A stretch of DNA of 61,373 bases from Bacteroidetes bacterium RIFCSPLOWO2_12_FULL_35_15 (GCA_001769385.1 MEPB01000062.1:1-61373), one strand, 5' to 3'. Numbered from the stretch's first letter, positions 1 through 7,780 are shown. The notes: generated by a model not told the origin, from the sequence alone. Made by a program: numbers and translations.

Positions 1-662
1 AAAGCCCTGTTAATTGCGGTTTGCCAATCGGCAATCTCACCAGTCAGATATTCGCAAATTTTTATCTCAATAGTTTTGACCATTACATAAAAAATAATCT
101 TTCCACCTCACTCCCTTCTCCTCTCGGCAAGAGAGAGGAAGGGCTTTGCTATGGTCGCTATGTTGACGATTTTGTAATCGTACATAACGATAAAGAATAT
201 TTAAAATCGTTAATTCCGAACATTCAAAACTTTTTACTTTCCACTTTAAAACTCACTTTGCATCCACGCAAAATATATTTGCAATCGTACGAAAATGGCG
301 TTAAATTTCTTGGTGCAGTTATAAAACCTCACAGAACTTATATTGCCAATCGCACCAAAGGCAGTTTTTGTGATACCATTACCTTATGGAACAAATCATT
401 AAAGGGAAACAACAACAAACTCAGCAGGGAAGATTTAAAGCTGTTTTTAGCAAGCATAAATTCGTATCTCGGAATAATGAAACACTATGAAACCTACAAA
501 ATCCGTAAGAAAATACTCTTGAAAAATCTTTCAGCATACTATTGGAATCATTTTTATATCTCCAGCGGTTATGGTAAATTGGTTTTAAAAGCAAGGAGGG
601 TACACCACCTCACCAAGTACTGCCAGCCCCCCCCTTTCCAGTTGGAGAGGAGAAAATGGTGA
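1..662 (+). CDS. Reverse transcriptase, DGR-type, C-terminal part (truncated by window edge)
   Basis: The reading frame is open from the first bases (SPVNCGLPIGNLTSQ...), so the start lies outside the window. Visible motifs are IGNLTSQ, the motif-4 form (IGxxxSQ instead of QGxxxSP) typical of diversity-generating retroelement (DGR) RTs and related unclassified RTs, and YGRYVDDF with the catalytic YVDD. A thumb-like region with KFLG follows. The usual DGR role is mutagenic reverse transcription of a template repeat into a variable gene, but no template repeat, variable gene or Avd protein is visible here. Two palindromic inserts disturb the gene. One adds about 15 codons in frame just before the YVDD motif. 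The other, near the 3' end, shifts the frame so the protein ends at LERRKW. It is probably inactive or recently damaged. A retron or group II intron RT fits motif 4 less well. Confidence 0.8.
   Translation, partial: SPVNCGLPIGNLTSQIFANFYLNSFDHYIKNNLSTSLPSPLGKREEGLCYGRYVDDFVIVHNDKEYLKSLIPNIQNFLLSTLKLTLHPRKIYLQSYENGVKFLGAVIKPHRTYIANRTKGSFCDTITLWNKSLKGNNNKLSREDLKLFLASINSYLGIMKHYETYKIRKKILLKNLSAYYWNHFYISSGYGKLVLKARRVHHLTKYCQPPPFQLERRKW
102..146. repeat. Palindromic insertion inside the RT gene (in frame)
   Basis: The arms CCCTTCTCCTCTC (113-125) and GAGAGAGGAAGGG (131-143) form an imperfect hairpin. It encodes about 15 residues (STSLPSPLGKREEGL) placed between the helix after IGNLTSQ and the YVDD strand, where related RTs as I recall them have only a short loop. 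The in-frame length (about 45 bp) explains why the frame survives. Insertion is inferred from the palindrome and the odd peptide, not from an alignment. Confidence 0.6.
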
Positions 663-664
663 GG
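608..664. repeat. Palindromic insertion at the RT 3' end (frameshifting)
   Basis: CCTCACCA (608-615) and TGGTGAGG (657-664) are perfect 8-bp inverted ends. Inside lie a run of eight C and a small hairpin, CCTTTCCAGTTGGAGAGG. The RT frame runs into the element and stops at 660-662. A coherent continuation of the protein appears in another frame immediately after it. This suggests a small REP- or MITE-like insertion related to the one at 102-146. Confidence 0.6.
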
Positions 665-778
665 ATGTATATTAAACAGAATGAAAAACAGGATTTGTAT
701 TACAATGAATGGCAGTATAAATATAGCGGGTACTCATCTTTGCATAAAAAAAACATCAGCACCCCAATAAAATGGTAG
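659..778 (+). pseudogene. Displaced C-terminal end of the RT
   Basis: In the frame starting at 659 the sequence reads VRMYIKQNEKQDLYYNEWQY followed by about 20 residues rich in Tyr and Lys, ending at TAG 776-778. The composition looks protein-like and continues the basic C-terminus of the RT. I infer it was the original tail before the palindrome at 608-664 changed the frame. Programmed frameshifting over the C8 run is a less likely alternative. Confidence 0.45.
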
Positions 779-945
779 GAATAAAACTTAAATTATCGAG
801 TCGTACCACGTGTTTTATTGCATGTGTTGAATTATGCAATTTTTTTTCGGGGGATGCTTCATCCGAAAAGTGTATAAGGCATTGGAATAATGTTATGGCT
901 CTGATTGAAGAAATGGATGTAGAACATTCAGAGCTATTTAGGTAA
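772..945 (+). CDS. Small hypothetical protein (57 aa) coupled to the RT
   Basis: The ATG at 772 overlaps the stop of the displaced RT tail (ATGGTAG), the arrangement expected for translational coupling. The product starts MVGIKLKLSSRTTCFIAC and ends with an acidic, helix-like segment (residues about 38-57, including EEMDVEHSELFR). I do not recognise a family. It could be a small accessory protein of the RT element or a decayed remnant. The opposite-strand ORF over 756-965 has lower quality and is not favoured. Confidence 0.35.
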   Translation: MVGIKLKLSSRTTCFIACVELCNFFSGDASSEKCIRHWNNVMALIEEMDVEHSELFR

Positions 946-992
946 ACTCCTTTTTTCTTATTCAATTTTCAATACTATTTTGAAGTTGAAAA

Positions 993-1018
993 AATGGAGT
1001 CGGGTTTGGAGTCGGGTT
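993..1018. repeat. Tandem 13-bp direct repeat near the tRNA remnant
   Basis: The unit TGGAGTCGGGTTT occurs twice back to back (reading tggagtcgggttt, then tggagtcgggttt), followed by tggcac. It lies about 100 bp before the tRNA-like sequence. Short direct repeats near an attachment site can be integrase arm sites, but that role is a guess. Confidence 0.4.
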
Positions 1019-1061
1019 TTGGCACATTTTCGACCAAAAAGTGATTTCTTGATCCTTCAGA

Positions 1062-1144
1062 AGCATTGATTTAATTGAATATTGGTTACAGAATCAGGAT
1101 TCATAACCCTGAGGTCAGGGGTTCAACTCCCCTTTTCGCTACCA
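1062..1144 (+). pseudogene. Degenerate tRNA with CAT anticodon; likely attachment-site remnant
   Basis: The 3' half is well preserved. The anticodon loop TTCATAA lies between stems CAGGA and CCCTG (one mismatch), followed by a short variable loop, the T arm AGGGG-TTCAACT-CCCCT, the acceptor strand TTTCGCT, A and an encoded CCA (1142-1144). A matching 5' acceptor (AGCGAAA) is absent. Only AGC at 1062 fits, and the D arm does not fold. An intact 3' half with a lost 5' half next to a mobile RT is what integration at a tRNA gene followed by decay would leave. A functional tRNA-Met or tRNA-Ile2 is unlikely. Confidence 0.6.
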
Positions 1145-1145
1145 A

Positions 1146-1170
1146 AAAAAGCTCCAAACCGGGGCTTTTT
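1146..1170 (+). terminator. Rho-independent terminator after the tRNA remnant
   Basis: AAAAAGCTCC, loop AAACC, GGGGCTTTTT, followed by further T residues. It directly follows the CCA, so it was probably the terminator of the original tRNA. The A run on the other side means it could also stop transcription arriving from the mlaD operon on the minus strand. Confidence 0.75.
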
Positions 1171-1321
1171 TATTTTTTTATTAAAAACAGGCTGATTATT
1201 TCTGCAAAGAGACAAAATAACTCAATAAGATACTTATTTACCTGCAAAAAATTATTCCTAATCATCCCGGAGCTGATTTAAATTTGTCTCGAAAAATTTA
1301 GTAAACTATTCTGCTTCTTTT

Positions 1322-2020
1322 TTACTTTTTTTCTTTTTTCGCTTTTTCAGCTTCTCTTTCTTTATCCTTAAAATATCCTTTTAAAAGAATGTTATGCTTT
1401 GCGGCTTCCATATTTTCATCTAAACCTTTTGTGCTTTTTCTGAGATTTATAAGCGTTTTATTAATGTTTTCAGCAATTGTACTATCTTGAAGTAATCTGC
1501 TTATGGTACCATTTCCATTATTTACTTTCAATAAAATTTCAGCAAGTTGCTCGGAAATTATTGCGGCATTATCAGCTGTAACCTTTACTTTGATAAGAAT
1601 ATCATCAATATTGACCGGAATACAAGTTTTAATCAGATCGTTATTTTCAATTGTTTTTTCATCATTTGTACCCGGAATTATACTTATAATTTTATTTCCC
1701 ATTAATCCCTCTGCACCAATAATTGCACTTGCATTTTTTCGAATGAATTTCCGTGTGCCTTCTTCAATTGTCATATTAACACTGACACTTGTATCTGAAA
1801 TTATTTCAATGGTTGAGACAGTACCGACATTTATACCTGAAAATTGCACATTGTTTCCAATCTTTAATCCATTTACATTTTTAAATATTCCTTTAATACT
1901 AAATGTAGTACTGAATAATTGTTTTTGATCCCCTATAAAATAAATCCCTGTGGAAAATAAAATGATACCAATGAAAACGAAGATTCCAAGCCTGATTTTA
2001 TTTCCTGTATTTTTTTTCAT
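1322..2020 (-). CDS. mlaD: MlaD/MCE-family lipid-transport substrate-binding protein
   Basis: A 232-aa protein with an N-terminal signal anchor (about residues 9-28) and one MCE domain (about 38-115, containing GIFKNVNGLKIGNNVQFSGI). A helical tail follows and then a Lys/Glu-rich C-terminus. MCE proteins form periplasmic hexamers that pass phospholipids between the membranes, working with the permease and ATPase encoded just upstream (mlaE, mlaF). As is common in Bacteroidota, no mlaB or mlaC gene is next to it. It is the last gene of the eight-gene operon starting with ytxH at 6327. The name follows family and context. Confidence 0.85.
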   Translation of the reverse strand: MKKNTGNKIRLGIFVFIGIILFSTGIYFIGDQKQLFSTTFSIKGIFKNVNGLKIGNNVQFSGINVGTVSTIEIISDTSVSVNMTIEEGTRKFIRKNASAIIGAEGLMGNKIISIIPGTNDEKTIENNDLIKTCIPVNIDDILIKVKVTADNAAIISEQLAEILLKVNNGNGTISRLLQDSTIAENINKTLINLRKSTKGLDENMEAAKHNILLKGYFKDKEREAEKAKKEKK

Positions 2021-2049
2021 TTGATTTTTTATGTTTTTATTTGTTACTT

Positions 2050-2823
2050 CTATTCAAAAAATGACCGAACCCATTTATCCTCTGATTTTTCCAGGTTCTT
2101 AAAAGTGCCTTCCGCAGCAAGCAAACCATCTTTTAGGATGATGATGCGATTTGCAGTAATTTTTGCACATTCAATATCATGAGTAATAATAATAGAAGAG
2201 GTGTTGTATTTTTTTTGAACCTCTAAAATCAGTTTACTTATCTCTTTCGATGTAATAGGATCTAAACCGGTTGTTGGTTCATCATACAGCATTATTTCCG
2301 GTTTTAAGATCATTGTCCGGGCTAATCCCAGGCGTTTACGCATTCCACCGGATAGTTCAGATGGCATTTTATCAATAGCTTCTGATAATCCAACATCCGC
2401 TAATGCTTCTTCTACCAATTTATTTAGTTCTGCTTTAAAAATTTTTTTCTGATCCCGGAGCGGAAATTCCAGATTTTCTCTCACACTCATTGAATCGTAT
2501 AATGCACCACTTTGAAAAAGGAAACCAATTTTTTTTCGAATTGTATTTAATTCATCGCTACTCGTTTCAGAAATGTTTTTATCAAATACAATCAGTTCTC
2601 CGTCATCCGCATCAATTAATCCTACAAGACATTTTATAAGAACCGATTTTCCACTTCCGGATTTCCCCAGTACAACAAGGTTTTCACCTTTTGCAAGTTT
2701 TAAATTAATATCAATCAGAACATGCTTGTCCTTGAACGATTTTTTCAAATGTTTTAATTCAACAGCTGAATTCATTTTTTCAATTTCCGTTTTTAAAATA
2801 GTATGATCTGTTTTTGTTTCCAT
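2050..2823 (-). CDS. mlaF: ABC transporter ATPase, MlaF type
   Basis: A 257-aa ATPase with Walker A GKSGSGKS, the signature LSGGMRKR and Walker B IMLYDEPTTGLDP, in the order and length usual for MlaF/Ttg2A. It powers lipid movement through the MlaE permease at the inner membrane. It sits between mlaE (12 bp upstream) and mlaD (29 bp downstream), so the three subunits are co-transcribed. The first 15 or so residues are polar and poorly conserved, and an internal Met (MNSAVELKHL) is an alternative start. Confidence 0.9.
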   Translation of the reverse strand: METKTDHTILKTEIEKMNSAVELKHLKKSFKDKHVLIDINLKLAKGENLVVLGKSGSGKSVLIKCLVGLIDADDGELIVFDKNISETSSDELNTIRKKIGFLFQSGALYDSMSVRENLEFPLRDQKKIFKAELNKLVEEALADVGLSEAIDKMPSELSGGMRKRLGLARTMILKPEIMLYDEPTTGLDPITSKEISKLILEVQKKYNTSSIIITHDIECAKITANRIIILKDGLLAAEGTFKNLEKSEDKWVRSFFE

Positions 2824-2835
2824 TATTTCTTCATT

Positions 2836-3657
2836 TTACATGAATAGACTTGTTACCTGCACTGCCATCATATCGATAATAAAAACTAATAACGAAGCAT
2901 ATACAACAGCTGCGTTTGCCGATATTCCAACCCCTTCTGTTCCTTTATTTGAATTATAACCATTGTAACATCCAATCAATCCAATCGCAAATCCAAAGAA
3001 AAAAGTTTTAATAAGAGCAGGAAACACATCCATAAAATCCAATGATTCTATTACTTGCGAAAAAAACAAATGAAAACTGACATCTCCTTTTAAATTCACA
3101 CCTACATAAGAACCGTATAAAGCAATAACATCTGCAAAAACAACTAATATCGGAAGCATGAGTGAAGTGGAAAGAATTCTTGTAACAACGATATACTTAA
3201 AAGGATTTGTTCCTGAAACTTCCATTGCATCGATTTGTTCAGTTACTTTCATGGATGCAAGTTCTGCACCAATACCTGATCCGACTTTTCCTGCAAAAAT
3301 TAACGCAGTGATCACAGGACCAATTTCACGTATAATAGAAACCCCTACCATTGCCGGCAACCATGATTCGGCACCAAACTGAACAAGGGTTGGTCGGGAT
3401 TGAATGGTTAGTACCAAACCCATTATAAATCCGGTAATACCCACCAGTGGAAGGGATTTACAGCCAATTAAATAAGACTGTTTAAGTAACTCTCCGAACT
3501 CATATGGAGGTTTTAACAGTTCTATAAAAAAATGTGCAGCAAATCTTGTAATAAGAGAAATTTCGAGAAAGAAATTTTTTAAAGTAGTATTAAAAAAGGT
3601 TTCTTTTTTAATACTACTTTCTGTTTCTTTATCTTTTATTTGAATAATGACTGACAT
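2836..3657 (-). CDS. mlaE: ABC transporter permease, MlaE family
   Basis: A membrane protein of the MlaE/Ttg2B family, recognised by GITGFIMGLVLTIQSRPTL, REIGPVITALIFAGKVGSGIGAELASM and the MKVTEQIDAMEVSGTNPFKY loop, with five or six hydrophobic segments. I place the start at MSVIIQIKDK (3657), six bases after the dps stop. The longer form from 3690 would overlap dps by 28 bp and adds a peptide of low quality. It forms the inner-membrane channel of the MlaFED lipid transporter. Confidence 0.88.
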   Translation of the reverse strand: MSVIIQIKDKETESSIKKETFFNTTLKNFFLEISLITRFAAHFFIELLKPPYEFGELLKQSYLIGCKSLPLVGITGFIMGLVLTIQSRPTLVQFGAESWLPAMVGVSIIREIGPVITALIFAGKVGSGIGAELASMKVTEQIDAMEVSGTNPFKYIVVTRILSTSLMLPILVVFADVIALYGSYVGVNLKGDVSFHLFFSQVIESLDFMDVFPALIKTFFFGFAIGLIGCYNGYNSNKGTEGVGISANAAVVYASLLVFIIDMMAVQVTSLFM

Positions 3658-3662
3658 CAGAA

Positions 3663-4145
3663 TTATTTTAAATATCTTCTTAATATCCAAGAAATTGTTT
3701 CATGTTGTTCCATTAATCCGGTAATAAAATCAGCTGTTCCATCATCCTTGTGTTTTGCAGAACACTCTTCAACATCTTTGCGAAACTGGATGATAATTGT
3801 TTCATGATCTTTAAGTAATTCTTTGATCATATCTTTAGAAGAAGCATATTTCCCTGGAGATTCTTTCAGGGTAGCTAATTTGGAATATTCATACATCGTA
3901 CCGATTGTTTTACCACCTAATTTGCCAATACGTTCAGCTATTTCATCAATCGATTCTTCTAATTGTTTGTAGTGGTTTTCAAATAGTTTATGCAGTTCCA
4001 TAAAACTTTCCCCGGCAACATTCCAATGAGCTTTTCTTGTTTTTACATAGAGTATCATTTCATTTGACAGTCCGGTTGAAAGGAGAGCTATAATGCGTTC
4101 TAAATTTTTTTCGGAAATTCCAATTTGAGGTTTCATATTTTTCAA
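3663..4145 (-). CDS. dps: Dps family ferritin-like DNA-protection protein
   Basis: A 160-aa four-helix protein of normal Dps length. The ferroxidase region includes KAHWNV (His about residue 40) and the Asp/Glu positions in ESIDEIAERI. Dps oxidises and stores iron and shields DNA under starvation or peroxide stress. It lies 13 bp after the AI-2E transporter gene and directly before mlaE. Being inside an operon with ytxH and a holin-X-like gene places it among general-stress genes, and transcription is predicted from the shared element at 6382-6448. Confidence 0.92.
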   Translation of the reverse strand: MKNMKPQIGISEKNLERIIALLSTGLSNEMILYVKTRKAHWNVAGESFMELHKLFENHYKQLEESIDEIAERIGKLGGKTIGTMYEYSKLATLKESPGKYASSKDMIKELLKDHETIIIQFRKDVEECSAKHKDDGTADFITGLMEQHETISWILRRYLK

Positions 4146-4158
4146 TTTAAGTTTAGTT

Positions 4159-5271
4159 TTATTTTATATTTTTTATTTGTTCGATAATTTTTTTGAAAGG
4201 AGTTTTAATTTCTATAATCGGAGGCATGGTATCTCCTAATAAAAAGCCCCAAGGTTTTAACGGTTCAATGTGGTCAAAAACAACTTTGATAATTGCTGTA
4301 AGCGGGATGGATAAAAACATTCCCGGAATACCCCATAAAGCACCACCGGTAAGCACTACAATAATTGAAACAAGTGCATTTATTTTCACTTTGGAGGCAA
4401 CTACTTTTGGCATTATATAGTTATTGTCAATTAGCTGGATAAGAACGTACGATCCGAATACCAGCAAAGCGTATGTGGGAGATTTAGTAGCCAAGGCAAT
4501 CATCATCGATAATGCCACAGATATTATGCCTCCCAGATAAGGAATAACATTTAGTATCGCGCCAATAACTCCTAATAAAATGGCATATTCAATTCCCAGT
4601 ATAAGTAAACTGACCGAATTTAAAATGGCAACGATGATAGCTTCTAAAATTAATCCGACCAGATAACTTTGAATTATTTTTTTTGTTGCGGAAAGAACCT
4701 CATTTATTTCATTTTGATTACTTGACCTAAATAGTTTGTGAACGAATTCGATCAATAAGGGTTGATAAAACAATATCATAAAAATGTAAACAGGAATTAA
4801 AACTAAAACTACCAGCACATTTCCTGTATTGATCAGTGTTTTACCAATAAAAGAACTACTCTCACTTAAAACTTCAATCTTTTTTTCTGAAATCCATGCA
4901 TTAATTTTATGAGAACTCACATTGAAAGTCTCAGAAACCCAAGCAATAGACTGGTTTAATAAATGATGGAAATTCTCCATTAGTTTTGGAAAAGAATCGC
5001 CAAACTGTATCATTTGTGATGACAGTAAAGCAATTAATAAAATGGTTATAGAGATAACAAGAATTATTGTTATTGCAATTGAAAGAGCCCTGTTCATTCC
5101 TTTTCTTACAAAAAGATTCACAATCGGGATCAGTAAAATCGCCATAATAGTTGAATAAATTATTGGGATAATTATTGTTTGTGCGACAAAAAGCATGTAA
5201 ACAAAGGCGAATAAGCCTATAAAGACAAGAGATACTTTAGCATAAAATGGGAACTTTAGATTTGGTTTCAC
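4159..5271 (-). CDS. AI-2E family transporter (PerM-like)
   Basis: A 370-aa polytopic membrane protein with about eight hydrophobic segments. It has the conserved AI-2E/PerM pattern near the C-terminus (NVIPYLGGIISV, then DNNYIMPKVVASKVKINALV and LWGIPGMFLSIPLTAI). Members export autoinducer-like molecules or act in salt and envelope stress, and the substrate here is unknown. The start overlaps the stop of the preceding gene by 4 bp, so the two are translationally coupled. Confidence 0.88.
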   Translation of the reverse strand: MKPNLKFPFYAKVSLVFIGLFAFVYMLFVAQTIIIPIIYSTIMAILLIPIVNLFVRKGMNRALSIAITIILVISITILLIALLSSQMIQFGDSFPKLMENFHHLLNQSIAWVSETFNVSSHKINAWISEKKIEVLSESSSFIGKTLINTGNVLVVLVLIPVYIFMILFYQPLLIEFVHKLFRSSNQNEINEVLSATKKIIQSYLVGLILEAIIVAILNSVSLLILGIEYAILLGVIGAILNVIPYLGGIISVALSMMIALATKSPTYALLVFGSYVLIQLIDNNYIMPKVVASKVKINALVSIIVVLTGGALWGIPGMFLSIPLTAIIKVVFDHIEPLKPWGFLLGDTMPPIIEIKTPFKKIIEQIKNIK

Positions 5272-5660
5272 TTGACAGAGGTATCTTTTTTACTTAAAAA
5301 ATGACTTATTAAATTCATGGCTACAGATTTTATTCCATCCGTATTTTTTGAAACAATGCTCGTAACGCCCATTTGTATAAGAGATCCGAGTAATTTTTTT
5401 ATAGGGTTATCTGTTGCTCCAACAACTAATTTTTTAGAAAGATAACCTGCAGAAAGGCTTAATGTCGCCTTCAACAAATCTCCTTTAAAATCGGGTGATG
5501 ATGTTAATTCATTGAGTGTTTTTTTAATCAGGTTAATTGGTTTTAAACTTTCGTATGTAATTCTAAATTGCTCTTTTAATAAGACTCCTTCAATTTCTTG
5601 CCTGACTTCAAGTAAGAGAATTGTTTCTCTTAATTCAGTGGTAGTAGTTATTTTTTTCAT
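5268..5660 (-). CDS. Conserved hypothetical protein of the stress operon
   Basis: A 130-aa protein with no recognised domain. The N-terminal half is helical and charged (TTTELRETILLLEVRQEIEG). The C-terminal half has weakly hydrophobic, glycine-containing stretches (SLSAGYLSKKLVVGA and IQMGVTSIVSKN) that could associate with a membrane. It follows the holin-X-like gene by 6 bp and overlaps the AI-2E gene by 4 bp. Gene order suggests a partner of the holin-X-like protein. No biochemical role can be read from it. Confidence 0.65.
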   Translation of the reverse strand: MKKITTTTELRETILLLEVRQEIEGVLLKEQFRITYESLKPINLIKKTLNELTSSPDFKGDLLKATLSLSAGYLSKKLVVGATDNPIKKLLGSLIQMGVTSIVSKNTDGIKSVAMNLISHFLSKKDTSVK

Positions 5661-5666
5661 CTTTAG

Positions 5667-6008
5667 TTAATTAAGCAAATTTGTAATAATTGAATTGCTG
5701 ATGATTCTTTTTATAAAATTGTGCATAAAGAAATATAAAACACCTCCGATAAGAGCATAAAATCCGGCAACACAAAAAAATCCGTAGTACAATTTGCCAA
5801 GCAGATCGCCTAACCAAAGAGCTACTCCAACAGTCAAAATAAGGATGAACATGGAAAGAACAAGTAAAACTGCAGCACGTGAAATAAACGTGGATACAAC
5901 TTCTGCTGTCTTATCTACAGCTTTAAGTTTAAATAACTTATAGCTTGTTTTTCCATACTCTTCAGCTCTTTCAAAAATAGGCTCTGTAAAATTCATTTTG
6001 TCTTCCAT
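5667..6008 (-). CDS. Phage holin family / holin-X-like membrane protein
   Basis: A 113-aa protein with a charged, helical N-terminus and two strong transmembrane segments (about residues 46-67 and 76-96, the second containing GFFCVAGFYALIGGVLYFF). This is the layout of the Actinobacterial-holin-X / YqjE superfamily, whose members sit in stress operons with YqjD- or YtxH-like proteins. No lysis genes are nearby, so a phage role is unlikely. The product probably works at the inner membrane with the YtxH protein encoded 40 bp upstream. Confidence 0.75.
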   Translation of the reverse strand: MEDKMNFTEPIFERAEEYGKTSYKLFKLKAVDKTAEVVSTFISRAAVLLVLSMFILILTVGVALWLGDLLGKLYYGFFCVAGFYALIGGVLYFFMHNFIKRIISNSIITNLLN

Positions 6009-6048
6009 AATTTTATGTTTATCAAAGGATGTTTTATAAATTGAGTTA

Positions 6049-6327
6049 TTAACTCATGTGAGCCTTAGCATCTTTTTTTATTTCTTCCGCTTTATATTTT
6101 CCTTTTTCATACAGGTCACTTGCTTCCTCTTTAGCGGCTTCAAATTTTTCAGTAAGGTCACTTAATAACTCCTCAAATTTATCCTTTAAGTCATCCACCG
6201 TGTCAGAACTTTTTTTAGAAATTTTCTTTCTTGTTTCTGATCCTTTATCAGGTGCAAACAATACACCCAACAATGCACCTGCGGCTAAACCTGCAACTAC
6301 ACCTAATACTACTTTTGTCGTGCTCAT
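6049..6327 (-). CDS. YtxH domain-containing stress protein
   Basis: A 92-aa protein. It has the YtxH hallmark, an N-terminal glycine-rich membrane segment (VVLGVVAGLAAGALLGVLFAP) followed by DKGSETRKKI, then a long charged helix. It is the first gene of the operon running to mlaD and is preceded by copy 1 of the shared promoter element. It is a paralogue of the YtxH protein at 38485-38769. Family members are induced by general stress, and the molecular function is not established. Confidence 0.88.
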   Translation of the reverse strand: MSTTKVVLGVVAGLAAGALLGVLFAPDKGSETRKKISKKSSDTVDDLKDKFEELLSDLTEKFEAAKEEASDLYEKGKYKAEEIKKDAKAHMS

Positions 6328-6381
6328 AACTTTTATTTTTAAATTGATTATTAATTTGATTTTTTTGAATATTATATACTA

Positions 6382-6448
6382 CAAAGATGATGGTCATAGT
6401 CAGGAAATATGTTACATAACTTTTTAAATAAATTACATCATTCACACT
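6382..6448 (-). promoter_or_regulatory. Shared stress promoter element, copy 1 (ytxH-dps-mla operon)
   Basis: Read on the minus strand: GTGTGAATGATGTAAT, 15 bp, TGTAAC, 25 bp, TTTG. The TTTG ends 55 bp before the ytxH start. The two TGTAA(C/T) boxes are 21 bp apart, two helical turns, and the proximal one sits where a Bacteroidota -33 element would be. Confidence 0.8.
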
Positions 6449-6491
6449 TTGGGGTTCTTGTAATTTCTAAAAAAAAGTTTACTATAAATCA

Positions 6492-7709
6492 CTAATGTGG
6501 GCGTTTTTCTCCCTTTGTATTTTGCGGCACTTTTTGCTGATCATTGCTTTTCGGCTGAGGTGCTTGCTGGTGATTTGGCTGCTTCTTTTGTTGATGAGGC
6601 GGCTCTGCTTTTTGTGGTATTGGACTTGGCTGTTGTTTAGACGGCTGACCAGTATTCCTCTGTTGTGATGGCTGTTGGCGAGGGGGCTCCACTTTTTGCG
6701 GTGCAGGCGTTGGCTGCTGTTTAGAAGGCTGCTCCGGGCTTTTTCGCTTTTCCGGTTGTTGAGGAACAGGTTCCATTTTTTGTTTTGACTTCCCTGGTTC
6801 TTGATTAGCAGGTTGATCCGTATTTTTTTGTTGTTTAGGTTGTTGACGAACCGGCTCTGACTTTTTCTGTGGTTGTGTTGATTGGTTTTCCTTTTTTTGC
6901 GATGGCACTTTCAATTCTTTTAAATTACTGACTTTCGCAGGAGCTTCTTTTTTCTCTGAACCCCGGTTCTTTTGAACATTTGGTTTATATAACTGCAATT
7001 CGCCTTTGCCAACACTTTCTCCGTGCTTACTACTTTCTTTAATAGTAGCCGGGGCAAATACTTTGCCTGCATGTTTTTCAACATCTTTTCGCGGTGGTCC
7101 TGAGTTGTATTTTGTTTTACGTTTATCATCTGTAAACGTGTTGTTTATTACGGTTGAATTTTGTATGATTGTTATGTTAGTCGAATTATCAACATAATAG
7201 TTAGAAATATTCGTACTTCCAAAATTACTGTTTCTTACAAACGTCCAATGATCATAAGGCACATTATAGCCACTGCTATAAGCTAATTCAATGCTTATGC
7301 CGGGACCGATTGGCGCCCATCCGTAATAACCTTCTGATTGTCTCCAGGTAACCCATCCCGGTCCCCATTCATTACCGGGAACCCACATTGGGCCATACAT
7401 TGGATCATTATACCAACGACCATAATGAAAAGGCGCCCACCCCCATGAATAATCAGAAACCCAGGTCCATCCATAATCCGTTAGTATCCAGTAACCATTA
7501 CTCCCATAAGGAGTAAATCCTGCCGATACATTTGGGAACCAAACATATCCATATTCCGGATTGTCAACCCAGGTACCATAAGGACTCAGGTCATCATAAA
7601 AAACCTGAAAGCCGATTGTAACTTCCTGTGCCATCACCCTTTGAGGTGTTATCCACGATGTAACATTGATCACGAGTGATATAATGAAAATTTTAATTAT
7701 TGATTTCAT
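6492..7709 (-). CDS. DUF6600-type secreted protein with Gln/Pro-rich tail
   Basis: I start at MKSIIKIFII (7709) because a clear signal peptide follows it (cleavage near VMAQ). The longer ORF from 7766 adds a polar, unlikely N-terminus. The mature protein has a Trp/Tyr/Gly-rich domain (about residues 30-165; YGTWVDNPEYGYVWFPN, then GWAPFHYGRW, WVPGNEWGPGWVTWRQ and GYYGWAPIGP) matching the DUF6600 pattern. A low-complexity tail of about 200 residues with repeated QQPxxQ and PAPQKxEPP motifs follows. It is probably periplasmic or surface-exposed, and the function is unknown. It lies 71 bp after a lipoprotein gene in the same predicted transcript. Confidence 0.75.
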   Translation of the reverse strand: MKSIIKIFIISLVINVTSWITPQRVMAQEVTIGFQVFYDDLSPYGTWVDNPEYGYVWFPNVSAGFTPYGSNGYWILTDYGWTWVSDYSWGWAPFHYGRWYNDPMYGPMWVPGNEWGPGWVTWRQSEGYYGWAPIGPGISIELAYSSGYNVPYDHWTFVRNSNFGSTNISNYYVDNSTNITIIQNSTVINNTFTDDKRKTKYNSGPPRKDVEKHAGKVFAPATIKESSKHGESVGKGELQLYKPNVQKNRGSEKKEAPAKVSNLKELKVPSQKKENQSTQPQKKSEPVRQQPKQQKNTDQPANQEPGKSKQKMEPVPQQPEKRKSPEQPSKQQPTPAPQKVEPPRQQPSQQRNTGQPSKQQPSPIPQKAEPPHQQKKQPNHQQAPQPKSNDQQKVPQNTKGEKRPH

Positions 7710-7780
7710 CTGTTTATTTTTTTGATTTTTATTTAAAAGTTTAAGAGCCGGTAAATTCATAATCACTATGGATTATGCAA

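Noticed and set aside
1-662. Retron or group II intron RT
   Set aside because: Motif 4 is IGNLTSQ rather than QGxxxSP, and there is no intron maturase or HNH domain and no retron msr/msd-like structure visible.
756-965. Minus-strand ORF of 69 codons
   Set aside because: Overlaps the RT tail and the coupled 57-aa ORF on the other strand, has no start context and no recognisable product.
1075-1281. Plus-strand ORF of 68 codons over the tRNA-like sequence
   Set aside because: It is translated through the tRNA 3' half and its terminator. The peptide (MNIGYRIRIHNPEVRGSTPL) is the usual artefact of reading through a tRNA.
1503-1928. Plus-strand ORF of 141 codons antisense to mlaD
   Set aside because: Hydrophobic shadow of the MCE domain. 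The minus-strand gene is part of a clear operon.
5667-6008. Prophage lysis module because of the holin-like protein
   Set aside because: No endolysin or structural phage genes are nearby. The gene sits between ytxH and transporter genes in a stress operon, the usual place for holin-X-like proteins.
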